The notes beneath the pieces were generated by a model. The model did no database searches. It was not told the DNA's origin and saw only the letters and a program-made list of their open reading frames with translations. This document shows positions 14,903 through 21,632 of a DNA stretch of 21,632 nt, in pieces. Origin of the DNA: Firmicutes bacterium UBA911. GTDB taxonomy: Bacteria; Bacillota; Desulfotomaculia; Desulfotomaculales; Desulforudaceae. The stretch covers positions 1 to 21,632 of the forward strand of contig DBEH01000045.1 of the NCBI GenBank assembly GCA_002294005.1, read 5' to 3'. How positions within the stretch are numbered: the stretch's first letter is position 1; each line of letters starts with the position of its first letter. The translations under genes were made by a program, and so were the position numbers.

Positions 14903-16192
14903 TTGACCCTGACCGTTGCGCCGGCCCGGGGCCTGCGCGGTGAGATCTGCGTCCCGGGCGACAAATCGATTTCGCACCGGGCGGTGATGCTGGGCTCCCT
15001 GGCGCAGGGGGAAACGGCGGCCACCAATTTCCTGCCCGGTGAAGACTGTTTGGCCACTGTGCGCTGTTTCCGGGCTCTTGGCGTAGAAATCGAGGGGCCG
15101 GACAAAGACGCCGTCCGGATCCGGGGCCGCGGACCCGAGGCCCTGACCGAGGCCCCGGACGTGCTTGACGCCGGGAATTCCGGGACCACGATGCGGCTGA
15201 TGCTCGGGATTCTGGCCGGGCAGCCCTTTTTTAGCGTGCTTACGGGCGACGCCTCCCTGCGGCGGCGTCCGATGGGCCGGGTGACCGGGCCGCTCCGGGA
15301 GATGGGCGCGACCATCTTGGGCCGTGACGACGCCAATCTGGCGCCGATCGCCGTGACCGGGGGCCGGCTTTTGGGCTTAAGTTACCGGCTCCCGGTGGCC
15401 TCGGCCCAGTTGAAATCGGCCTTGCTCCTGGCCGGGCTGTTTGCGGACGGGCCGACGGAGATCACGGAGCCGGTGGCGACCCGGGACCACACCGAGCGGA
15501 TGCTGAACGCCTTCGGGGCGCGGGTGGCGCGCCGGGGCCGAGTGGTGACGGTTTTCCCCTTCCCGGATCTCGGCGGGCGTGAAATCAGGATCCCGGGTGA
15601 CATCTCCTCGGCCGCCTTTTTCATCGTCGCCGCGCTGATTACGCCTGAGAGCGACCTGGTGCTGAAGGACGTGGGTGTCAATCCAACCCGGACCGGCCTC
15701 CTGGACGTCCTGGCGGGCATGGGGGCGCGGATCTCCGTGAGCCGGCCCCGGGAAACCGGCGGGGAACCGGTGGCCGACATTCGCGTCCGGTCAAGCGCCC
15801 TGCGCGGCACAGTGATTGAAGGAGCATTGATCCCGAGGCTGGTGGATGAGATTCCCGTCCTGGCGGTGGCCGCGGCGTACGCCGACGGGGAAACGGTGAT
15901 CCGCGACGCCGCGGAACTCAGGGTGAAGGAGTCCGACCGCTTGGCGGCCACCCGGAACGAACTGAGCGGGTTGGGGGCCGACGTCCGGGAAACGCCCGAC
16001 GGCCTGGTGATCCAGGGACTGCGTCGTCTCACCGGAGGCGAATGCGATAGTCACGGCGACCACCGCATCGCGATGGCGGCCGCCGTAGCCGGCCTGGCCG
16101 CGTCCGGCGTTACCATCATCCGCGATTCCGGCTGTATCGACGTGTCTTTCCCCGGATTCGCCCGCGCATTAAATTCCCTGCGCCTCGAATAA
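14903..16192 (+). CDS. aroA: 3-phosphoshikimate 1-carboxyvinyltransferase (EPSP synthase)
   Basis: It transfers enolpyruvyl from PEP to shikimate 3-phosphate, the sixth shikimate-pathway step and the one before chorismate. The 429 residues form the two-domain inside-out barrel. The four motifs used to define class II EPSP synthases are all present: GDKS (19-22), SAQLK (167-171), RDHTE (194-198) and NPTR (260-263). The PEP-site glycine is kept in GNSGTTMRL (91-99). Catalytic Asp315, Glu343 in KESDRL, and GDHRIAM (385-391) are visible. TTG 14903 is chosen because it sits behind a GAGGCGGTG stretch; no ATG lies in frame nearby. It is separated from tyrA by the repeat cluster, so its co-transcription with trp is uncertain. 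Confidence 0.96.
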   Translation: MTLTVAPARGLRGEICVPGDKSISHRAVMLGSLAQGETAATNFLPGEDCLATVRCFRALGVEIEGPDKDAVRIRGRGPEALTEAPDVLDAGNSGTTMRLMLGILAGQPFFSVLTGDASLRRRPMGRVTGPLREMGATILGRDDANLAPIAVTGGRLLGLSYRLPVASAQLKSALLLAGLFADGPTEITEPVATRDHTERMLNAFGARVARRGRVVTVFPFPDLGGREIRIPGDISSAAFFIVAALITPESDLVLKDVGVNPTRTGLLDVLAGMGARISVSRPRETGGEPVADIRVRSSALRGTVIEGALIPRLVDEIPVLAVAAAYADGETVIRDAAELRVKESDRLAATRNELSGLGADVRETPDGLVIQGLRRLTGGECDSHGDHRIAMAAAVAGLAASGVTIIRDSGCIDVSFPGFARALNSLRLE

Positions 16193-16269
16193 TATGCAAC
16201 AACAATGAATATCCGGTCTTTTTATTATTTCGGGAGGAAATATCGCTTGCTTGTCGAAGTACAACTGCA
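16193..16269 (+). promoter_or_regulatory. AT-rich aroA-cmk spacer with an orphan Shine-Dalgarno
   Basis: This 77-base gap is clearly more AT-rich than its flanks. It holds a strong ribosome site, GGGAGGAAA (16232-16240), 6 bases before TTG 16247 and 10 before TTG 16251. Both TTG codons are out of frame with cmk. The readings they open are 36 residues (to 16357) and 24 residues (to 16325) and resemble nothing I know. AATAAT (16190-16195) and ATTATT (16223-16228) can pair weakly before the site. It may serve as a short translated leader coupled to cmk, or the cmk start may be misplaced. A promoter may lie here but I cannot define one. Confidence 0.3.
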
Positions 16270-16968
16270 ATGCCGGGTGCGCAAAAGGGGGCCGGGGCGA
16301 TCGGGAGGGGCGTCACTGCTATTGATGGCCCTGCAGGAGCGGGTAAAAGTACGGTAGCTAAAAGGGTCGCGGACAGTTTGGGATTCACCTATGTTGATAC
16401 CGGAGCTATGTACCGGGGTATCACTCTCCTCGGGAGGCGTGCGGGGATAGCTCCCTCGGACAGCGAAGAGAAGTTGACCGAACTGGTCCGGAGCGCCGAT
16501 CTCAAGTTCGAGACGGGTTCCGGGGGTCTGCGGGTCTACCTTAACGGAGAAGACGTCACCCGGGCCATCAGGGAGCCCGGTGTGTCGCGCCAGGTTTCCT
16601 ACTATGCCCGTATACCGTCTGTGCGGCAGGTGCTGACCCTTTTGCAGCGTGAACTTGCCGTGGCAGGCGGTATCGTCATGGAGGGCCGGGACATCGGCAC
16701 GGTCGTCCTGCCGGACGCCGACCATAAGTTCTTTGTAACGGCCAGCCCGCTGGAAAGGGCGCGGCGGCGTTTGAAGGAGCTGAACCAAGAGGGTTACCGG
16801 CTTGACCTGGACCGATTGGTGCACGAGATTGAGGAACGGGACCGGATAGACAGCAGCCGGTCTTTGGCGCCGCTGCGCGAGGCGCCCGATGCCGTCGTCA
16901 TCGACACCACCGACCTGAGTGTCGACGAAGTGGTGGCGGTGATCGTGGCAAAGGTGGGCAATACATAA
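16270..16968 (+). CDS. cmk: Cytidylate kinase
   Basis: It phosphorylates CMP and dCMP using ATP. The 232-residue product has the P-loop GPAGAGKS (20-27), the CMP-binding DTGAMYRG (43-50), EGRDIGTVVLPDA and the SPLERARRR lid region. ATG 16270 is the only ATG near the N-terminus but lacks a Shine-Dalgarno. It adds about 14 residues (MPGAQKGAGAIGRG) to the usual beginning just before the AIDGPAGAGKS strand. In Firmicutes cmk often sits with plsC and rpsA or ispH, exactly as here; the plsC GTG follows the stop directly. Confidence 0.95.
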   Translation: MPGAQKGAGAIGRGVTAIDGPAGAGKSTVAKRVADSLGFTYVDTGAMYRGITLLGRRAGIAPSDSEEKLTELVRSADLKFETGSGGLRVYLNGEDVTRAIREPGVSRQVSYYARIPSVRQVLTLLQRELAVAGGIVMEGRDIGTVVLPDADHKFFVTASPLERARRRLKELNQEGYRLDLDRLVHEIEERDRIDSSRSLAPLREAPDAVVIDTTDLSVDEVVAVIVAKVGNT

Positions 16969-17550
16969 GTGTTTTATTGGTTCTGCTGGCACCTGTGCCG
17001 GACCGTGCTCCTGTTCCTGCGGCGTTGGGAGGTAAAAGGGGCGGAAAACATCCCCCCGTCGGGCGGGTTGGTTTTGGCCGCCAACCACAGCAGCTACTGG
17101 GATCCGGTGGTGTGCGGGTGTATGCTCAACCGGCGGATCTACTTTATGGCCAAGGCCGATCTTTTTCGAATTCCCGTGCTGAAGGCCATCATTACGGCGT
17201 GGGGAACGTTCCCGGTACACCGGGAGACGATGGACCGGGAGGCGATCCGCACGGCGCTGGGTCACCTCAAGGCGGGACGGGTGGTGGGCATGTTTCCGGA
17301 GGGAACCCGGAGCAAGAGCGGTGAACTGCAAAAGCCGCACTACGGGGTGGCGTTGATGGCTCTAAAAGGGGGGGTCCCCGTATTGCCGGTGGCCCTCATT
17401 GGGACTAAAGGGGTTTTTGGCAAAGTCCGGGTGCGGGTTGGGAAGCCGCTCGCGCTTCAGGAATACGCCGGAAAGAAACCCTCAAAAGAGGCTCTGGAGG
17501 AAATCAGCAACCGGGTTATGGGGGAGATCGGCACCCTGCTCAAGGCGTGA
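16969..17550 (+). CDS. plsC: 1-acyl-sn-glycerol-3-phosphate acyltransferase
   Basis: It acylates lysophosphatidic acid to phosphatidic acid in membrane lipid synthesis. The 193-residue protein has the acyltransferase block NHSSYWD (39-45, the HX4D motif with His40 and Asp45) and block III FPEGTRS (109-115). An N-terminal hydrophobic stretch (1-18) probably anchors it at the inner membrane face. GTG 16969 is adjacent to the cmk TAA, with AGGTGGG upstream in the cmk end. Confidence 0.94.
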   Translation: MFYWFCWHLCRTVLLFLRRWEVKGAENIPPSGGLVLAANHSSYWDPVVCGCMLNRRIYFMAKADLFRIPVLKAIITAWGTFPVHRETMDREAIRTALGHLKAGRVVGMFPEGTRSKSGELQKPHYGVALMALKGGVPVLPVALIGTKGVFGKVRVRVGKPLALQEYAGKKPSKEALEEISNRVMGEIGTLLKA

Positions 17551-17564
17551 GGTGAGATCAGAGC

Positions 17565-19601
17565 GTGGAAGTAAGGCTGGCCACCAAAGCGGGCTTTTGT
17601 TTCGGGGTACACCGGGCGATCGATCTGGCGTTGAAAACGGTCCGCGAAACGGTCCCTCCCATTTACAGCTTGGGACCTTTGATCCATAACCCCCAGGTGG
17701 TGGCCCATCTCGCCGGGCAAGGAATCGGGGTTGTCGAAGAAATCGAAACGGTGCCGCGCGGAACGCTGATCATCCGTTCCCACGGCGTGGAGCCCAAATT
17801 GTTGGAGAAGGCTCAGGAGTTAGGATTCACGGTGGTGGATGCGACCTGTCCCTTCGTGAAGCGTGCGCAACGGCTGGCCTGCGATTTGAACGACTCCGGA
17901 CGCCAGGTGGTCGTGGTCGGTGACCGGAAACACCCGGAGGTAAGGGGGATTGTAGGCTGGACAAACGGCCAGGCCCTGGTGGTGGAGGACCGGGCGGAGG
18001 CTAGTGCCCTGCCTTTCTATCCGCGAGTCGGGGTGGTGGCCCAGACTACGCAGCCGCACGCGAATCTGGAGGCGGTGGTGGAGGAGTTGCGTTCCAGGAT
18101 GGGGGAGGTATTGGTATGCGACACCATCTGCAACGCGGTGGTGGAGCGCCAGAACGCCGCCCTCACGCTGGCCCGGCAGGTGGACGTAATGGTGGTTGTC
18201 GGGGGCATCAACAGTGCCAACACCCGCAAGCTCACCAATTTGTGCCGCTCGGGCGGCACTCCAACCTACCACATCGAGACCGGAGACCGGTTGCAGCCCG
18301 AATGGTTCCAGGGCTGCACGGCGGCCGGACTGACCGCAGGAGCGTCAACGCCCGATTGGATTATTGAGGAGGTTAAGAGGCGAATGGAAGAATTGTCGGA
18401 GAAGGAAGAGGTTGTCGGTCCGGAGGAACAAGTGAACACCGAGCAGGCTGCCGTGAACCAGCAGGAAGAGGCCAGAAGTCCGGAAGAAGAACTGCAGGCC
18501 ACACCGGTGCGGTCCCTCAGGAGCGGGGAGATCGTCAGGGGCGTCATCGTCCAGGTCGGTCAGGACGAAGTTTTGGTGGATGTCGGGGCGAAGTCGGAGG
18601 GTGTTGTGCCTTTGCGTGAGTTGTCGTGCTATGATGTCAGCTCCCCCGGCGAGGTGGTTCAGGTGGGAGACGAGATAGATGTGTGGGTGGTTAAGGCCGA
18701 GGACAACGAGGGCCGGATCATCCTTTCCAAGGGCCGGGCCGAAGCGGTCAAGGCGTGGGATGCGTTGGACAAGGCTTTCAAAGGTGAGGAAACCGTCAGG
18801 GGCGTTGTCCGCGAGGTGGTCAAGGGCGGACTGCTCGTGGACCTGGGTGTGCGTTCATTTCTGCCGGCATCGCAGGTGGAGAGAGGCTACGTGGAGGACT
18901 TGAGCCAGTACGTGGGCCGGGAAATTTCCACCCGGGTCATCGAGCTGAACAAGGCCCGGAAGAAAGTGATCCTATCCCGGAAAGTCCTGCTGGAGGAAGA
19001 GTACTCCCGGAAACGGAAAGACACGCTGGAGACCATCCAGGATGGCGATGTCGTGAAGGGGGTCGTCCGGCGGCTCACCCAGTTCGGCGCCTTTGTGGAC
19101 ATCGGCGGCCTGGACGGTTTGCTGCACATCTCCGAGATTTCCTGGCACCGCGTCAACCATCCGTCCGAAGTGCTGAAGGTGGGGGACGAAGTGGAAGTGC
19201 AGGTGCTGCGGATCGACCGGGACAATGAGAAAGTGTCGCTGAGCTTGAAACAAGTCTTGCCCAATCCGTGGGAGCTGGTCGCCGAGAATTACCCCGTCGG
19301 CAGCGTGGTCAGCGCCCGCGTGGTCCGCCTGGTCCCGTTCGGCGCCTTTGTGGAATTGGAGCCGGGCGTCGAGGGGTTGGTACACATTTCCCACCTGGCC
19401 GAATGGCACGTCGCCAAGCCGGAGGACGTGATTGCGGAGGGCCAGCAGATAAACGTCAAGGTCTTAAGCGTGGACGACGAAAACAAGCGAATCCGGCTTT
19501 CACTGCGGGAAGTGGAAAAAGACAAGGACTACCAGGACACCCAGGGGAGCGGCGAGGTCACCATCGGAGACGTTTTCGGAGACCTGCTTCAGAAGAATTA
19601 A
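17565..19601 (+). CDS. ispH-rpsA: Fusion of IspH (HMBPP reductase) and ribosomal protein S1
   Basis: Residues 1-278 are IspH (LytB), the last enzyme of the MEP isoprenoid pathway. Fe-S cluster ligands are Cys12 (GFCFGV), Cys95 (DATCPFV) and Cys189 (DTICNA), with HPE (123-125), TTQP (161-164) and SANTRKL (217-223). An acidic linker (about 279-316) follows. Four S1 RNA-binding repeats come next at about 318-390, 403-473, 491-562 and 576-648; the third and fourth hold the classic GAFVDIG..GLLHIS and GAFVELE..GLVHIS pattern. The frame is unbroken over 678 residues. This fusion is known in Clostridia. The GTG start lies 14 bases after plsC, and a strong terminator follows. Confidence 0.96.
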   Translation: MEVRLATKAGFCFGVHRAIDLALKTVRETVPPIYSLGPLIHNPQVVAHLAGQGIGVVEEIETVPRGTLIIRSHGVEPKLLEKAQELGFTVVDATCPFVKRAQRLACDLNDSGRQVVVVGDRKHPEVRGIVGWTNGQALVVEDRAEASALPFYPRVGVVAQTTQPHANLEAVVEELRSRMGEVLVCDTICNAVVERQNAALTLARQVDVMVVVGGINSANTRKLTNLCRSGGTPTYHIETGDRLQPEWFQGCTAAGLTAGASTPDWIIEEVKRRMEELSEKEEVVGPEEQVNTEQAAVNQQEEARSPEEELQATPVRSLRSGEIVRGVIVQVGQDEVLVDVGAKSEGVVPLRELSCYDVSSPGEVVQVGDEIDVWVVKAEDNEGRIILSKGRAEAVKAWDALDKAFKGEETVRGVVREVVKGGLLVDLGVRSFLPASQVERGYVEDLSQYVGREISTRVIELNKARKKVILSRKVLLEEEYSRKRKDTLETIQDGDVVKGVVRRLTQFGAFVDIGGLDGLLHISEISWHRVNHPSEVLKVGDEVEVQVLRIDRDNEKVSLSLKQVLPNPWELVAENYPVGSVVSARVVRLVPFGAFVELEPGVEGLVHISHLAEWHVAKPEDVIAEGQQINVKVLSVDDENKRIRLSLREVEKDKDYQDTQGSGEVTIGDVFGDLLQKN

Positions 19602-19623
19602 CCTGTGACCGCAAAAGCTCAGG

Positions 19624-19653
19624 AGCCCCGGCGGCAGGACCGCCGGGGCTTTT
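19624..19653 (+). terminator. Intrinsic terminator after ispH-rpsA
   Basis: AGCCCCGGCGG (19624-19634) and CCGCCGGGGCT (19640-19650) form a perfect 11-pair stem with a CAGGA loop, followed by TTT (19651-19653). AAAA at 19613-19616 lies upstream of it. It begins 22 bases after the fusion gene's stop and should end the cmk-plsC-ispH/rpsA transcript. Confidence 0.9.
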
Positions 19654-19672
19654 CTGCCTGTGCGCCCGGATT

Positions 19673-19705
19673 GCATATTTTGGGCCGGCTGGGGGAGCAT
19701 ACTTT
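19673..19705 (+). promoter_or_regulatory. Possible sporulation-sigma promoter before the DUF1614-like gene
   Basis: GCATATT (19673-19679) resembles sigma-E and sigma-F/G -35 elements, and CATACTTT (19698-19705) resembles the sigma-E -10 CATACAHT at seven of eight positions. The 18-base gap is longer than the 14-15 typical for sigma-E. Read as sigma-F, GCATA-N14-GGGGAGCATA fits with one -10 mismatch. The location after a terminator and before spoIIP makes a sporulation promoter likely, but the exact sigma factor is open. Confidence 0.35.
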
Positions 19706-19738
19706 TAACTCAATCGGCTTCCGGAAGGAGCAGGTGCC

Positions 19739-20455
19739 ATGCAGAACTTGCCGCTGGGTATTATCATCCTGATCGTGGTCTCGGTCCTGATTTACCTGGG
19801 GGCGGCGCAACGAGTACTAGACCGCCTCCGGCTGACCGACAGGGCGGCCTTGTTGATCCTCGGCGCCTTGATCGTGGGCAGCCTGATCGACATCCCCTTC
19901 ACCATCGGAAACATCGCCTTTGCCATTAACATAGGCGGGGCGCTGGTTCCGGTCGGCTTAGCCGTTTATCTCCTCAGCCGGGCGGGCACCGGGCTTGAGG
20001 TGGCCAGGGCCCTGGTCGCCGCACTGATCACCGCGGTGGTGGTGTTCGGGATCGGTTCCTTCTTGTTTACGGGGCTTCCCGAACCGGCGGGCCGTTTCGC
20101 CTTTGTGGACATCATCTACGTCTACCCGGTGGTCGCCGCCGCCATCGCTTACGCCGTGGGACGGTCCCGGCGCGGGGCCTGGGTCGCGGCCACCCTGGGC
20201 GTGCTGCTGGCCGACGTGTTCCACGGGGCGCTTCTGGCGGCCCGCGGGCTGACCGGCTTGGTCCATTTCGGCGGGGCCGGGGTTTTCGACGTAGTGGTGG
20301 TGGCCGGTGTGCTGGCCGTGCTGCTGGCCGAAATCGCCGGTGAACTCAGGGAGCGCCTCCAGGGCGGTCCCCGGACCGAGGGCCGGGACCCTGCTTTGCT
20401 CGTGAACCTGAGAACACCCGGGGAAGATGAGGAGGGCCGAAAAGATGGGGCGTAA
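19739..20455 (+). CDS. DUF1614-like multi-pass membrane protein
   Basis: This 238-residue protein has about six or seven hydrophobic segments (near 4-22, 36-52, 55-79, 90-110, 122-140, 146-168 and 180-200) and a soluble charged tail from 202. The IDIPF..NIGGALVPVGLAVYLL region (50-79) resembles the DUF1614 family of Firmicutes, which has no established function; the match is from memory. AAGGAG precedes ATG 19739. Its last 11 bases overlap spoIIP, so it is likely co-translated with that gene and made during sporulation, though direct evidence for a sporulation role is absent. Confidence 0.75.
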   Translation: MQNLPLGIIILIVVSVLIYLGAAQRVLDRLRLTDRAALLILGALIVGSLIDIPFTIGNIAFAINIGGALVPVGLAVYLLSRAGTGLEVARALVAALITAVVVFGIGSFLFTGLPEPAGRFAFVDIIYVYPVVAAAIAYAVGRSRRGAWVAATLGVLLADVFHGALLAARGLTGLVHFGGAGVFDVVVVAGVLAVLLAEIAGELRERLQGGPRTEGRDPALLVNLRTPGEDEEGRKDGA

Positions 20456-21632
20456 ACTCGTCGCCAGACTCGTCCTGGCGTGCTTTGTGGTCACTCTGGC
20501 GGTCATCGGCTATCTGGGATCGGAAAGAGGGCTGACTGTTTTAACCAAGGCGGAGACAATCAGCCTGGACTTCTGCGACCATGAGACGGGTCGGTACACA
20601 ACGGTGGTGGACGAACAAGGCAAGGTAATCACCAAGACCAGCCGGCAAGTGTTCCCCGGCGACGAGGTGATCACCGCCCGGGCAGAGCACTACCGGGTAG
20701 TCCGGGTGGACGACAACGGCCTCGCCGAGGCGCGCCTGTTGGGCCTGGACCGTGACCTTCTGGCCTGGTCGGACTACTTCAGGCGTTACGGCCACGAATT
20801 GGCCTTGCCGGCGCAAACACCGCCAGGCGCCGGCCGGGGCGGGTTGGACGTGGCCATTTACCATTCGCACACCATGGAATCCTACGTGCCGGACTCGGGT
20901 ACGGCTTTCGAGGACCACGGAGACATCATCAGCGTCGGCCGGATATTGGCGCAGAACTTGCGCCGGCAAGGCCTGTCGGTGTTCCATGACACCACCAACC
21001 ACAACCCCCACGACGCCCAAGCCTATGAACGCTCCCGAAAGACGGCGGTACAGTTGCTGGAGCGCGGTCCGGCCGCCCTGATCGACGTGCACCGGGACGG
21101 AATCCCGGACCCGGAGTTCTTCCGTGAGCAGATCCGGGGAGAGACAGTCAGCCAGATCCGGCTGGTGGTGGGGCGGCAAAACCCGAAACGGGACGCCAAC
21201 ATCGATTTCGCCCGCCGCCTGATGGCCCGGGCGAACGAGGCAAACCCCAACGTGGTCAAGGAGATCTTCATGGCGCGGGGCAATTATAACCAGGACCTAG
21301 TTTCGACCGCCATCCTGATTGAGGCCGGCACCTACACGAACACCAAGTCGGAGGCCAAAGGCGGGGTGTCGCTTTTAGCCGAGGCGGTTCCGGCCGTTCT
21401 CGGCGTGGGCCCGGTCGGCCCCGACCAGGCCGGTGGCGGTGCCGGTTGGCGGGTGGCTTTCGGCATTGCGCTGGCGGTTATCCTGGCGGTAGGGGCGTAC
21501 CTGGTGATCGCGGCCGGAGGCTGGGCGCCGGCCAGGGAGAAGTTGCACCAATTCTTGAGCCGGGAATTTAATTTCGGGCGGTTGGGCCGGCCGCTGAAGC
21601 TGAAGGAAAGGACTGACGACGAGAACAAGCCG
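20445..21632 (+). CDS. spoIIP: Stage II sporulation protein P (3' end outside window)
   Basis: SpoIIP is a membrane-anchored cell-wall hydrolase (amidase and endopeptidase) that works with SpoIID and SpoIIM in engulfment. Visible are 396 residues without a stop. An N-terminal membrane anchor (about 6-25) leads into the enzyme domain. Zn-binding and catalytic candidates are His140, His142 and Glu145 in IYHSHTMESY, His216 in IDVHRDGIP, and Glu293 in GNYNQDLVSTAILIEAG. After it comes a glycine-rich linker and a second hydrophobic segment (about 335-357), then a basic tail (from 360). ATG 20445 lies 8 bases after AGGAGGG and inside the end of the DUF1614-like gene. Confidence 0.9.
   Translation, partial: MGRKLVARLVLACFVVTLAVIGYLGSERGLTVLTKAETISLDFCDHETGRYTTVVDEQGKVITKTSRQVFPGDEVITARAEHYRVVRVDDNGLAEARLLGLDRDLLAWSDYFRRYGHELALPAQTPPGAGRGGLDVAIYHSHTMESYVPDSGTAFEDHGDIISVGRILAQNLRRQGLSVFHDTTNHNPHDAQAYERSRKTAVQLLERGPAALIDVHRDGIPDPEFFREQIRGETVSQIRLVVGRQNPKRDANIDFARRLMARANEANPNVVKEIFMARGNYNQDLVSTAILIEAGTYTNTKSEAKGGVSLLAEAVPAVLGVGPVGPDQAGGGAGWRVAFGIALAVILAVGAYLVIAAGGWAPAREKLHQFLSREFNFGRLGRPLKLKERTDDENKP

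Overview
The window looks like the chromosome of a GC-rich, endospore-forming Firmicute of the Clostridia (Desulfotomaculum/Pelotomaculum/Desulforudis-like Peptococcaceae). This is an inference from three things: sporulation genes (spmA-spmB at the left edge, spoIIP at the right edge), an IspH-ribosomal protein S1 fusion typical of Clostridia, and heavy use of TTG and GTG starts with strong Shine-Dalgarno sites. Every gene I can support is on the + strand and genes are tightly packed. No gap exceeds 300 bases; the largest (14637-14902, 266 bases) is filled with short repeats. I see no tRNA, rRNA, CRISPR array or insertion sequence.

Left part (1-4555): the end of spmA, then spmB, an RluB-type pseudouridine synthase, an unrecognised protein, an AroH-type chorismate mutase, and two tandem HD-GYP proteins (predicted cyclic-di-GMP phosphodiesterases).

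Centre (4556-16192): a biosynthetic supercluster for aromatic amino acids. A promoter is followed by a leader that reads like a TRAP-controlled attenuator: nine NAG triplets, an antiterminator that uses the last GAG, and an overlapping intrinsic terminator. Then come trpE-G-D-C-F-B-A (chorismate to tryptophan, complete), hisC (aminotransferase), aroF (DAHP synthase), tyrA (prephenate dehydrogenase with ACT domain) and aroA (EPSP synthase). With aroH upstream, the window holds the first and the sixth shikimate-pathway steps, the entry to the Phe/Tyr branch, and the whole Trp branch. REP-like palindromes interrupt the cluster twice: between trpC and trpF, where one overlaps the trpF start region, and between tyrA and aroA.

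Right part (16193-21632): cmk, plsC and the ispH-rpsA fusion form one run that ends at a strong intrinsic terminator. A DUF1614-like membrane protein and spoIIP follow, probably behind a sporulation-type promoter. spoIIP is still open at the window edge.

The most notable element is the trp leader. Repeat phasing and mutually exclusive hairpins together copy the Bacillus subtilis TRAP logic in a clostridial genome. The REP-like clusters come next, then the unknown gene at 1402-1902, whose start region holds a G6 tract that may hide a frameshift.
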